Positions 11,440-22,420 of a DNA stretch of 64,000 bases are shown piece after piece (the stretch's first letter is position 1; each line of letters begins with the position of its first letter). This DNA comes from Clusia tigrina (lineage: Eukaryota; Arthropoda; Insecta; Diptera; Clusiidae): positions 26,891,016 to 26,955,015 of the forward strand of contig OV050030.1 of the NCBI GenBank assembly GCA_920105625.2, in the 5' to 3' direction. A program made the position numbers and the translations under genes. The notes under the pieces were generated by a model, which was given only the letters and a program-made list of their open reading frames with translations, searched no databases and had not been told where the DNA came from.

Positions 11440-12180
11440 ATGTTTCAAGCATTAGCAAGGTGGCACAGAGCCTCCACGTGATGCCACCTGGGTAGCTAAC
11501 TCAGCATCCGCTGAATAGTGAGCTATAATGTATACAGCGAGTCTTCCCTGAGGCTAATAGGATTGTGTGCAGGGTTTGAGACCAGCCACTCAAAAAAAAA
11601 AAAAAAATCAACTCCAGTGAAAAAACAAGCCATGCATGAAAAAGGAGAATGATTATAGGATATACACCTGGAATGTCCGGAGCGTCAATAGGGTCGTTCG
11701 CCTCTATCCAATTGGTGAAAAAATAAAGGCTGACGTAACCGCCATCCAGGAAATGAGATGGACGGGACATTGTTGCTCTAAGCGAGCGAGCTAAGATAAC
11801 TACTATAGCTGCCGCGAATTCGGATGTAGATTTGTGGTACGCGTTAGACTTCGAAAAATGGTCTCCGGGTTCACGGCCGTGAACGAAAGGCTTGCCACGA
11901 TTCACATCAAGGCTAAATTATTCAGAATAAGCCTGACTTTCGCGCACGCCCGGACAAAGGAAAAGGAGGATGCTGTTAAGTTTGCATTCTGTTGATATTA
12001 TTAAGGACGCATACGACCGCTGCCTGACCCACGAAGTGAAGATTATCCTCTGGGACTTCAGTGCAAAGGTAAGACGTTAAAGCATCTTTGGCTCCACTGT
12101 CGGTCAGTAAGGCTTAAGGCTGGTCGACATCGCAGCGTCGCGAAGCATGTTTGTAATTGTGAGATGGACGTATAAAATTT
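11440..12180 (+). mobile_element. RTE-like retrotransposon 5' end and AP endonuclease fragment
   Basis: Plus-strand translation from about 11650 gives YTWNVRSVNR, then ADVTAIQEMRWTG (the Glu of the metal-binding QExRW motif), then GFTAVNERLATIHIKAK and FRISLTFAHA, and after frame breaks the region matching the LGDFNAKVG motif (here LWDFSAKV). This is the apurinic-type endonuclease that opens the single ORF of RTE/BovB-clade elements and nicks target DNA to prime reverse transcription. About 200 bp of probable 5' leader with an A-run (11593-11607) precedes it. The reverse transcriptase part is absent. Stops and frameshifts make it non-functional. Confidence 0.8.
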
Positions 12181-13199
12181 AATTTGGGAATTGAAGTGTG
12201 TGAATAACAAGGCACATTTTTGTTGTCTCATACTCTATTAGCACCGTTTTCTCAGTTATCCAATCATAAAATTGCATGCGAAATATTCTTCCTAGCACAA
12301 AAAGAACACTGCGAGTATGTGCAGTGAACCAAGCCCATGCAGCTGAAATTATTTCTGTGTTCTAAAAGTAAATTGAACCAGAACAATTTTGTAGAAAAGA
12401 ACAAACATCATATCCAATTTAACAGGGGATATGTATGAATGATATATTACACTTCGTGAATGGTTCTTATACCTTAAATTAATATTTTTAGAGCAAATAT
12501 AAAAAAGGTTAACTATATTGTATAATGGATATTGTGTAAGAGACAATTATACTCGTACAATATATAATTGGATTGTGATGTGTCATAAGAACAATAATAA
12601 ATTGTGATGTGATGAATCATAAGAGCAAACGATATCAAGCAGGTAAATTACCAAACTTATTTGAGATTTAGAACTCAGCAACTCATTCACTGTAATCATG
12701 CCTCTGAAGTATTGTCTTTGCTTATACGAGTATGTGCACTTTCCTCGTCAACCTTGAGTCTTAGTGCAAACCCATATAATTAACCTTGTTACTTTTTGGA
12801 GTTGGTGCTAAAGATTTGGACACTCACCCCCCCTTGAAGTGAACGTAATATGAGATCACGGCAAGGCATTCACTTGAATATTTAATCTATTTCAGTATAC
12901 TGCGTGGTGCTTCAAAAAGTTCTGGTTGGACTGTTCTGTAAGTGGCTGATATGAACTCATTTGAATAAAGCTGCATCGACTGTATATATTGTCATAGCTT
13001 AGCCATTTATTGTGGGTAGTGCTGATGTGAATATATTGTATGCGACTGTATTTCCTTTGGCAAATCAACTTTTATTTCATATATGCTAGAATATCAAATT
13101 TTCTATGGTTTACTTTTAATCAAAACTCAAGAACATATACTTTCAAAGTCAAATTGCAAGCAGTTGGTGGAAGCGCACACTCTATGATACACCATCATG
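12181..13199. other. Unassigned A+T-rich DNA
   Basis: No protein, RNA gene or repeat recognised between the RTE-like endonuclease scrap and the minus-strand mariner fragment. Frames here are short and low-complexity. Confidence 0.5.
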
Positions 13200-13790
13200 C
13201 AAAACTTTATCGATTTTGAGCGATTGTTAAATTATGTGGGATCTAACGCGAACAAATCTTTTTCACAGCCAAATGTTCATGCAATATTGAATGTTTGGAA
13301 TTGGAAGTAATGCCCAAGGTGCCCTGTATCTCACGATATGTCACATGACGATCTTGCATTATCACTTCACGCACTGCATCGATGTTTTGTGGCACAACAA
13401 CCGCTTTTGGACGACCTTCACGGAGCTCGTTGGCGACCGAACTACGACCACGATTGAATTCACGATACCAGCGATATACTGTGGCTTTTGATGGTGCTTT
13501 ATCGCCATAAAAAGAACTGAGTTAATCGACACATTCTTGTTGAGATAATCCACGTCGAAAGTTGTGAAAAAGAATCCAACGAAAACCTTCTCTTGAAATT
13601 TCCATTTTTTTGCCAAATTGATGTTCTTAACTCACTGTAAAAAAAAAAAATAGCACTTGTACATCAACAGGTTGTGAATACGTTTATGCTAAAAAATGTC
13701 AAACTTTATTATGGTGTTGCCAGATTTTAGCTATTGACATTAGTGTTGCCAGTTCCCTAAATATAAATAGTACCCCTCATAACTATGGTA
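13200..13790 (-). mobile_element. Second mariner lineage, 5' half on the minus strand
   Basis: The minus-strand frame starts at the ATG complementary to 13603-13605 (MEISREGFRW) and runs about 130 codons: FRRGLSQQECVD, a stop (TAA where CAA is usual), then FYGDKAPSKATVYRWYREFN, RGRSSVANELREGRPKAVV, DAVREVIMQDRHVTYREI and LHEHLAVKKICSR. A second stop (TAG for TGG) falls next, then IPHNLTIAQ. This is the paired helix-turn-helix DNA-binding half of a mariner transposase, clearly different from the 3866-5187 element. Homology stops near 13210, before the catalytic domain, so the copy is internally or 3' truncated. The 5' UTR extends to about 13700-13790; I could not fix a TIR. Confidence 0.85.
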
Positions 13791-14057
13791 ATATATTGTT
13801 TTGTGGGTGTCGGCACTATTATGATTTCTGACCATTTTCATGGGGGTGGAAGATGACTTGGTCTTCAGAACAAATATTATTGTCACGGTTTAGTTTTTCT
13901 TTTATAATACCCTGATTAGGAATTATCTAGCCATGGGATTTCTTCATATACTCCTCTAAATCCTAGCAAGCTTTTGGGAGTTTGAAGAATTATTGTCTAT
14001 TACTTAGGTGTGCTTTGACTTACAAGGCTGCCACTCCACCTACATTTATATAAATTC

Positions 14058-14300
14058 CTTTTCTTTTCTATTAATTATATTTATTCAATTTCCTAGACAG
14101 AATAATGTGTTTTGGATTTTGAAAGTTTGTTCTCAAAACTATGTTTATAGCCATACATCCAGGGTGGATATTAGGATCAATTGTCTAATAAATTATAAAT
14201 TCTTTGTCAGTGGGTCCTTTATTTGGCATCTGATATAAATAGAGTACCACAGTTGGTAGATTTTCTTCTAAATATTGGTATACAAGTATGAGTAAACCTT
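14058..14300 (+). repeat. Left arm of a large imperfect inverted repeat
   Basis: The reverse complement of this segment aligns with 14655-15025. Shared blocks include GGACCCACTG with ATTTATA next to it, GGCTATAAACATAGTTTTGA, TTTCAAAATCCAAAA, a GAAATTGAATAAATATAAT-like stretch and AGAAAAGGAAT at the outer edge. Inner blocks read TATACCAA then AAGAAAATYTA and ACTGTGGT. By eye the arms are roughly three-quarters identical. The central loop is about 350 bp. Confidence 0.8.
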
Positions 14301-14654
14301 ACACCATAATTAATTACCTTTGTCGGCATGAGAATTGGAATGGGGATTAGTAAAAGTAATCAGTAAACTCTCAACCCGAAAAGAAACAATATGAAAAGAA
14401 GAACTTCGAGGCCTGTCGCTGGGCTGTATTCGAACCAAGAGTACCTCAGTCTTATTGACAGTAATATTGAATTGGCTGTTGATAATATACACGATTTGTG
14501 TCCAATTAATATCGAAATGCCCCAATTTAAGTATTCACTTTCAATAATCATTACGTTTCAAGAAAAATATTTGATATACCTAATATAATAAATTTCATTT
14601 GTTTTTAAAATTGGACTGATCTGATCTGAAATCAACATTTTTCACAATATTCAG

Positions 14655-15025
14655 CAAGCTTCTTGATACGCTTATACCAAAATTTGTAAGAAAATTTAGC
14701 AGCTGTGGTCTTCTATTTATATCAAATACCCAATAAAGGACCCACTGTTAAGGAATTTATAAATTAGTTGACATTTAATGCCCATCTCCACCCTAGGTGT
14801 GAGGCGATAAACATATTTTAGAGAATAAACCTTCAAATTCTGTCTTGGAAATTGAATATATATAATGAATGGTAAATATCCTCATCCTCATCTCTACCCT
14901 GGCTGTGTGGCTATAAACATAGTTTTGAGAACAACCTTTCAAAATCCAAAAAAAATTTTCTATCTAGTAAATTTAATAAATATAATGAATAGTAAACACA
15001 AAAGAAAAGGAATCTCTATAAAGGT
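14655..15025 (-). repeat. Right arm of the large inverted repeat, partly duplicated
   Basis: Inverted counterpart of 14058-14300. About 100 bp of this arm is present twice in direct order: once at about 14780-14875 and again at about 14880-15000, each with a CCACCCT/TACCCTGG-like block, an AAACATA block, an ACCTTTCAAA-like block and an ATATAATGAATRG end. The second copy is closer to the left arm in sequence. The two arms could pair in RNA into a long hairpin, or be the ends of a foldback-type element. Confidence 0.75.
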
Positions 15026-15718
15026 TATAAATGAATTAATAGAACAAAAGTAAGCGAAAGACAAGTTCCCATAACCCCAATAATATGTACACTCATTACA
15101 ATTCTTTGCGAAAATATCCCAAACAGTAGTCTCACTCTCAATCCTCCTGAGTCCCGCTTCCATATTTATCACCTTGGGTGATAAGTACATACCCGGATGT
15201 TTTCCGAGAATGAATTTATCGTTCATTTACTAATATTCTTTATGAGTGTAAGCATTTATTTTATTCTACTTGATTTAAATAATCCATTTATATTGATTTG
15301 GCATTTAATTTTAAGCAGATTTAAACTTTGAGTAAGTTCCCAGGGTAAAGTTGAATGACCACGGGAATAAAATATTTTACTTACTTAAAATCTTTTGCTG
15401 GCAATCACACATATGCGGAAAAGATTTCAAGTCAATTTAAGAATAGATAATTGCCGATATAAAATTTAAGTGTTATGTTAACTTGTGTTTAGATGTGTGT
15501 GTGAGAAATCTATTTCAAAGCGTACATTTGCGCTGCAGTTATGACAACAATTCTTGCAAAAGTTATAGTGAAGGTGACTTTAAAATTGCATCTATGCAGA
15601 ACTTAGTTTCCTGAAATTATATTCAGTTTTAAATAAGGATCAAATGTATGGAATTGATTGTGGAGGATGCTAGTGTCCAACATATTTACCAGAACATACA
15701 TTTTTTTAAAATGATGTC
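15026..15718. other. Unassigned A+T-rich DNA
   Basis: No gene or repeat recognised between the inverted repeat and the first copy of the dispersed repeat. Frames are short and without family resemblance. Confidence 0.5.
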
Positions 15719-16420
15719 TATCATCCACCGAAGTTATTTCAATGTTTAATATCAGAATTTCTACAGAACATGTTCCTCTAATACCAATATCCCTCTTCGC
15801 TCAGGTTCCAAATAATCGAACTTTCATCCTATTCCCTCCATTTGCCTCCGTTGGACTTTCATCTGTTTCCAAGAACCCGAAACTTAATTGCCCGTCAACG
15901 GATGGAAAAGGTTATTTTAAGGGACCCGCGGATGATTCTCTGTTTGAATGGATCCAAAAGCTGCCCCACAGATTGGAAAATTGTATTCAACTAACACAGA
16001 ATATTTCAAACATTCTTTGCGACATTCGAAATCTTTTAATTTTTTCATTCTATTATAAGGTCTGGTATAAACCATGTTTCAATCCGCCCTGTATGTATCG
16101 GATAAAGTAATGTATCTGACACTCATACCTTAAATTCTTAGACTATAAATTCAACTACTTTCCTAGCGGAACGGTATGAAAATTTTAACCGTAAGAATTC
16201 TTGATTGATGGTTGACGAGACTGAAGTCTTAATTTTTCGTCATTAGTAAGAGGTAATGTAGACACTGACATAGCTCTTCTATGCACTTCTACGGCACACT
16301 TTTGCACTGTTTCCATATTTTTATATGTAGTTTTCGTAAAATTTTTCTTCATTTTGAAACCCCGGTATTGAGCAGTGAAGTAACTATTATCTTTAGTTTC
16401 CCAGTATATTCCACAGATTT
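15719..16420 (-). repeat. Dispersed repeat of unknown class, copy 1
   Basis: About 700 bp that aligns along its length with 21790-22420. Both copies keep a trace of the same minus-strand reading: CKICGIYWETKDNSYF and KCAVEVHRRAMSVS in this copy, then a zinc-finger-like PICGAAFGSI block (CPICGQAFKSIHHHH in the other). Many stops interrupt it. I cannot assign it to a transposon or gene family; a degraded transposase or retrotransposon protein with zinc-binding Cys/His pairs is possible. Limits are set only by where the two copies stop matching. Confidence 0.6.
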
Positions 16421-16688
16421 TGCACAATTTATTTGAAGCATGGGTTTATGATGAACTGATAATGTCCACCAATATAGTTCGACACTTTGGTTATGTTTCC
16501 GCATTTTGAACCTAGTTAAATCACCATATTCATAGTCAGTATTGGCCTCAATCTATTGCTCCGTTTCTATTGTCCGGTCCGGTTTCTATTATTAACTGAA
16601 TTGTTCTGCACGTCTGAAAAGTAACAGGATGAGCAATAAAAATTAATTATCATAAATTACTGAGTGCAAAAACTATCCAGATGAAGTA
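16421..16688. other. Short unassigned segment
   Basis: No feature recognised. Its right edge is the target-site duplication of the LOA-like insert that follows. Confidence 0.4.
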
Positions 16689-17497
16689 TTTCTTTTATTA
16701 TTATTATTATTATTATTTAACAGACTAAAAGAGTACCCCGACCTAAGAGATCTATTGTGCAGCCTCGTACCCAACTTAAAGGGTCCTAGACTATTTATAA
16801 ATCTCGTATCAGCTGTGAGCTTAATTTTGACTAGGTGATTTGGAGATAAGAACCCACTGCCTAGGTAGTTATGTATGCGTCTTGCCACCGCTGGGCAACT
16901 GCATAGAATATGTTCTGCTGTTTCCTGCTCCTCTTGACAGAGTCGGCAGGAATCGTCTTCTACCACGCCTATTTTTTTCAGATGGTAATTTAGTCTACAA
17001 TGTCTTGTTAAAAGTTCAGTATAGAGTTTAATGTCATTTCTGCTGAGGTTTAAAACAGCATCTACCCGGATGGGTTCAGGGTCAATGAGAAATCTCGCAG
17101 ACCTCATTTTTCCTGTTCGCACAACAAGTTATTTATGAAGCTGCTGTTTATCCCACATAAGGGTTCTGCACCTATGAAGGGAGTGCCTGGGCGCCTTTTT
17201 GCCAAGGAGTCCGCTATTTCGTTGCCTTCATGTCCCGGTATCCACATTAGCGTAACAGAGTTTCTCGCTGCTAGAGTATTGAGGAGTTTAGACTCTAAAC
17301 TTTAGAGTATTCCCAGAGCAGCTTTGGTTGGAATGAGAAGTATATTAATGATCGTAGAGCTGCCTGGTTATCTGAAAGAATGCAAATTTTGGTGCTGCGT
17401 GTACCTCTGCGTAGACATTCTCTAGTAACACAACTCTAAGGCGTGGACCTCCGCCTGAAAAATTGAAGCTGTTTTTCCCATTGCCATTTTCTTTTAT
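16689..17497 (-). mobile_element. 5'-truncated LOA-like insert with 10-bp target duplication
   Basis: The insert spans about 16699-17487, bounded by identical TTTCTTTTAT at 16689-16698 and 17488-17497. On the minus strand it starts within RNase H (FQAEVHALEL, with SDS and WIPGHEGNE after frame breaks), continues with KRRPGTPFIGAEPLCG and then an open frame from 17122 down: LNLSRNDIKLYTELLTRHC, CRLCQEEQETAEHILCSC. The frame runs through the lost ORF2 stop into the 3' UTR motif (CACAATAGATC, 16740-16765) and a TAA-type tail that reads as poly-Asn. Sister of the copy at 47.2-48.75 kb. Dead on arrival because it lacks endonuclease and RT. Confidence 0.9.
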
Positions 17498-19170
17498 AGT
17501 AATTAAGTAAACAATTTTTTAAATAATCGCAAATACAATCAATATGGGAAATCTTTCTATATACCAAATAATCTTGGGATATTCCAAATAGTGTCATATT
17601 TTCCTCTCCTCGTCCATTGATTCTCACAGGCACAAGGAAGAATATGACAAATGGAATAGTAGCCCATGAAGAGGTCTTATTAGAAATTGGTCGTAGGCTT
17701 TTGTTGGTTCCCATTGTTGTTCCTAACTTATTTTACCTGTTACTTGTTTGAACCTTTTAATACTCTACATCAATATACGAGTATGTGATACTGATATCAA
17801 ATGAGACATATCGTGACTCAAGGTAACTTAAGAAAATTACAAATTTATAAGCCTTTTTCCCACAGATGGAATACTCAACTGGTTTTGATGATGTTGCATC
17901 AGATTATGTGATGGAATGTCGTTCGTGGTGGTGAGAGAGAATTGTGAGTTCCAGGCAAAGTGCCAATTTTGACCGGGATTGCATGTCATGATTAAAATAC
18001 AAGAATCAATTTTTCTTTCCTTCATATCAATTGCAGGAAACATCAGGATAAGTGAGTATAGAATCTGAAATTAAGGAAACAACTATTTCTAAAGTTTGTG
18101 CTATGTGAGTAAATATTCTTACACACACATTTTTCACATCCAGACTTTTTACTTTAAGGAGTCCCGTGAAAACCTCGTCTCATTTTGAATTTATACGAGC
18201 CCTCTTGACCGAACCTTAACATTTCTCTTTTTTTAACAATTTAAATATTTAAAACGGACAATTTCTAAGAAATTTTCTTACATTGCAGGGAACTTTGGGT
18301 GGGATATCACAGAGATAATTGCTTTAAGCTTCGTACCAGTTGAATGACGAAATATTTATAGGTGAAGGTCATCAGACGAAATGTGATTCTTGTTGATTTG
18401 AGTAGCTATGCAGAAAAATGTGTCTTTGAACTCCCCGCGTCCTACTCATTGTCCTTCATATATTCATACCAGAGCACGAGAGGAATTGTTAATTTTGCCT
18501 AAAGTTTCTATTTCTCCATGGAACATTCGCCGATTTCTTCATTGTACTCGTGGATACGTGAAGTAGGTATGCATGGGCATGGTATGCGGCACATATGCCA
18601 CTTTGCATGCATGCCAGAGTGAGACCGCGTCTGACGAATGTGGCGAATGAGTGCTAAAATGCCAAATTGATTTTATGACACAACAAAACGATGCTCATAA
18701 AAAATAAGATAATTGTTTTTGTAGTGGCTTTTGTTTTACGTCCTCCCTATTTCCCACTGCTAGTTGACGTGTCTCTGCTGAAGACTTTCTCGACTTTGAG
18801 CTGGAACTGGTGCCCAATGGAGGTGCATTGGCGGCTCGTAAAACCGTCCAAAGAACCTCACTTAACGCAGAGTGTCATAAAAACCCATTTTCCTGCTTGC
18901 TGCGTGCCTGCCTATTGACAAGTCAGTAAATCTGCATGGCAGCAGTTGCACTTCAGTTATGAAATTATACAATAAAACGTATGTAAAAATCTTTTTAAAA
19001 GTTTATTTCCTTTTTTATTTTTATATTATTTTTTAATTGAAAAGAAGGACGCTTTCAGAGGCGGCAAATGTTGCAGACCTATGCGAAGACAGTGCATTCA
19101 GGGAAATTGGAATTGTGTGATTGTAAATTGAGTGGTGGGTAATGCAGTTATGCATCACAGCGCAGCATGA
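17498..19170. other. Unassigned DNA, including a possible host-like block
   Basis: No gene or transposon recognised. About 18460-19200 has more balanced composition and fewer homopolymer tracts than its surroundings and leads into a TATA-like site at 19177. The frame at 18691-18918 (75 codons) has no family resemblance. Confidence 0.4.
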
Positions 19171-19176
19171 GTACAC

Positions 19177-19216
19177 TATAAAAGTGAGTCACTTGATTCT
19201 CACTCACGCTTCAGAC
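19177..19216 (+). promoter_or_regulatory. Possible core promoter (TATA box)
   Basis: TATAAAAG at 19177-19184 is followed by two weak initiator candidates, TCACTC at 19200 and TTCAGACAG near 19210. Measured from the TATA box these lie 25 and 36 bases downstream, on either side of the usual 30-31. A 31-codon frame starts at an ATG near 19244, but nothing about it suggests a real protein. TATA-like strings are common in A+T-rich DNA, so this is weak. Confidence 0.25.
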
Positions 19217-20026
19217 AGACTCAAATATATTCGTGTTTCACATCATGATTGAAGTAGAGGTGGGCCTCGCAAAGGGCGGATCGCTCATTTTATTTGACAC
19301 ATTGGGAGAAAATGCAGTTGACACAGTGCTAAACGAATGAAAGCAAAGGAAACTGAAGATGCAGCAATTCTTACACTCCCATCTTAAAGCTGGGAATAAA
19401 ACTATGAAATGTTACAACGAAGTAACAACACGATATAATAATGCGCTAGACTTAAAGTTTTGAACTATATTTGGTGGCAGCAGTTCTGAATTCAGCCGTC
19501 TACCAAATATTGAAACTTCTACTTACAGAGCTGTTTGATATCTCTTTGTGACTTTGAAATTGAACTGAGATTCCGAAATTTCAAATCAGTGTTTCAGTCT
19601 CTTAAACTTGAATTTCATTCCTAAAAATTGGTAGTTTAATATTAGAGAAGTATCCTTTGAAAATAACACAAACAAACTTTCAATTGCTGAGATTCGCAAG
19701 CTGTTCGTTAGATATTTAGATACTTAGTTTCTTAAAATCCGCAATGCAATTTACAAAATTTAGTTGATTATTTGTAATTCATTGCTGATATTCAGAAGCG
19801 TAGAATTATTTTCTTGAATGTACCAACTGAGGAACAATTAAGTCTTGACTTCTTGCGGATCGACTGAAGTGCAGTTGCTCGTAGAGATACCTGGGAGATT
19901 TACAGAGTATCAACTTTCGCAGAAAGACACGGTTTCGAGCTTTCAAGTAAGCTATCAAGGGAGCTACCAAGAATACATTTGTTCCAAGCTGATAAACTAT
20001 CAACACTGCACAAGCCATATACATAG

Positions 20027-20977
20027 ATAGAAAGATATATATATTTAAGGGTGGTATACACTGCGACCTGAAAGATCTATTGTGATGCCTCTATTTATTT
20101 GAAAAATGAGGATATTCTCATCTATAAATCTTCTGTCAGATTAATATTCGACAGGAATTCATATATTTTCGAGGAATCAAGATGCGGGATCTTGCTCATA
20201 TCTAAGATATATTCTCCAAAACACCTGAGTCTATTGAGTGCTAATGGTCCGCAGTCTGTGATCAGGTGCAATGAGGTTTCGTCACTTTCTCCACAGAATC
20301 GACAGATGGCATCTGAAGATATACCCAACTTGTTCATATGGTAGTTGACTTTACAATGTCCGCCACAAATGCTTGTGATGATTCTTAATTTACTCCGAGG
20401 CATATTTATTAACTCCTTAGCTCTCTTAAGATTCAAATCCACCAGAAGAGCTTTGGACTGTCTTAATCACGGAAGAGTTTTCCAGGTTTGACTTCTGTTT
20501 GTATCTTTGCATCTGTAAACTTCTTCAGCAGACCTCCAATGGTATTGGATGATAGTCCACAGAAGGGTTCAGGGCCGTTGAAAGGAGAGGCCGCAGCCTT
20601 TCTTGCTAAGCTATCAGCCTTCTCATTTCCCTCTACTCCTATGTGGCCTGGTACCCACATTAGAAATAACTTTTTCATGCTGCCTAGGGAATTTAGCTTT
20701 CCTCTACAGTCCCACACAAGTTTAGACCTCGCCAAGGGTGAGCTCAGAGTCTTCAGTGTTGCTTGACTATCAGATAATTTCACGATGTTTTTCCCCCGAT
20801 ATTTCCTGTCAATGTTGATATGGGCACATCTTTCAATAGCGTGAATTTCCGCTTGAGTAGTTGGTTCTAGGCGCAAATACTCCTGCCCCAGTTCCGTCCA
20901 CTTTCTTAGAACCGTTTTCTCTAATTTTATCAGTCTCAGACCTTTCCATTCTTTCTTGCAGCTCAGCATTGTACTGT
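20027..20977 (-). mobile_element. 5'-truncated LOA-like insert inside the CR1-like relic
   Basis: On the minus strand it begins just before RNase H: NGSKKVDGTGAGVFAPRTN (DGS-type start, first Asp lost), then after a frameshift TTQAEIHAIERC (second catalytic acid), VKLSDSQATLKTLSSP, WVPGHIGVEGNEKADSLARK and FNGPEPFCGL. A second frame (20442-20122) holds the C-terminus: GHCKVNYHMNKLGISSDAICRFCGESDETSLHLITDCG. The ORF2 stop is followed at once by the family 3' motif (plus 20068-20094) and a short tail. Flanks 20012-20026 and 20978-20992 share AAGCCAT and 11 of 15 bases, a decayed target duplication. One of the better-preserved copies. Confidence 0.85.
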
Positions 20978-21789
20978 AAGCCATGCATATACTGCGTAGA
21001 ATTATTGAACGCTATTTCCAATTCATGTTGCGAATGAGCATACGTATGTAACTATAGGGAGAATGAGCTGCACAATTATCCGACGTCGACTGTGAATGGA
21101 AGTGAGATCAGCAGACATTCTTAGATACCTGAGAGTATAATACATTTTTCTGACTACATTGTTAACATGATCAACACAAGTCAAGCGAGAATTGACAGTA
21201 AAAACCAAGCTGGAAACATTAGATACGAACGCCAACTGTACATCATCAACTCGCACTGGAAGAATGTTATCAAAACATATTGTTTGTTTATATACACGGC
21301 ATATGATTTTAGAGGATTTAAAGACAAAGCATTGGCAAATGCTTATCAACCAATCTTGCCAAGGTCCTCATTAACACTACAGCACAGCCCATCCAATAGC
21401 TCAATACGTCTGGAAAGGTAAATTTGGTTGTCATTGGCATATGTATGAATCGTACTATTGTCACAAACTGTGATTATATCATTGATGAATATGGAGAAGA
21501 GGGCCAAGGAAAAAACACTGCGTTACACCTACATCAAATATCTCGAATCGAGAGAAACTATCACCGACTTTAACTCTCTGCATTCGACCACCGAGGTAGC
21601 TGCGCATAAGGTCCACAGTCACTAAAACCAAAGTATGCTCTCACTCTCACAGCTTATCACTCAGTAGAGAGTGATTAACGCTTTCAAAAGCCTTAGAGAA
21701 AGTCAAGAAATTACAACAATGTGAAAAATTCCATATCAATTCGGACAACAGCCAAAACCTTGTGCATAGCAGTCCAACTCTAAATTCAG

Positions 21790-22420
21790 ACTCATCATCC
21801 AAATTTATTTCAATATCTAATATCAGGATTTTTACAGAACATGTTCCGCTAACACCTCTTCGCTTTTCAGGTGCCAAATAATCGCACTTCCATCCGATTC
21901 TCTCCATTTGGCTCCGTTGGACTTGCATCTGTTTCAAAACACTCGAAGCTCAATTAACCGTAAACTGATGCCACCCCAATAAATCGTTGTTTTAAGGGTC
22001 TTTCTGATGATGGTGATGAATGGATTTAAAAGCCTGCCCACAGATTGGACAATTTTATTCAGTTTAAGGGAGAATATGTTAATAAATTAAATTCTTCCCG
22101 ACATTCAAACTCTTTCTATATACCATTTCTACTTCAACCCCGTATGTTTCGGATAAAGTTATGTCTCTGAAGGTCTTACCTAAAATTTAGGGCTTAATAA
22201 ATTCAACTGCTTTCTATGAGGAACTGGAATGTGAGAAAACTTCATCCGCAAAAATTCTTCATTAGTCGCTGACGAAACTGATGAATCTCTGAAGACTTTA
22301 TCTGGTTGTCTTTAGTAACCGGTCATGTTTCCACTAATATAGCACTTCTAGCACACTCTTTTCCAGTGTTCTGTAAAAGTACTCGTAGCAAATAGAAATA
22401 ACTACTACCTGTGCTTTTCC
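21790..22420 (-). repeat. Dispersed repeat of unknown class, copy 2, inside the CR1-like relic
   Basis: Aligns with 15719-16420 and interrupts the CR1-like RT between its NLLSPLH segment and the region matching TALHKVLAVV. Minus-strand traces include YWKSTGSSYF, CPICGQAFKSIHHHH, RSQMERIGWKCDYLAPEKRR and GTCSVKILILDIEI, several of which recur in copy 1. The insertion position gives both ends to within about 20 bp. No terminal inverted repeats or clear target duplication are visible by eye. Confidence 0.6.

Noticed and set aside
11501..11905. 134-codon minus-strand frame
   Set aside because: Antisense to the RTE-like endonuclease reading, which matches conserved motifs on the plus strand.
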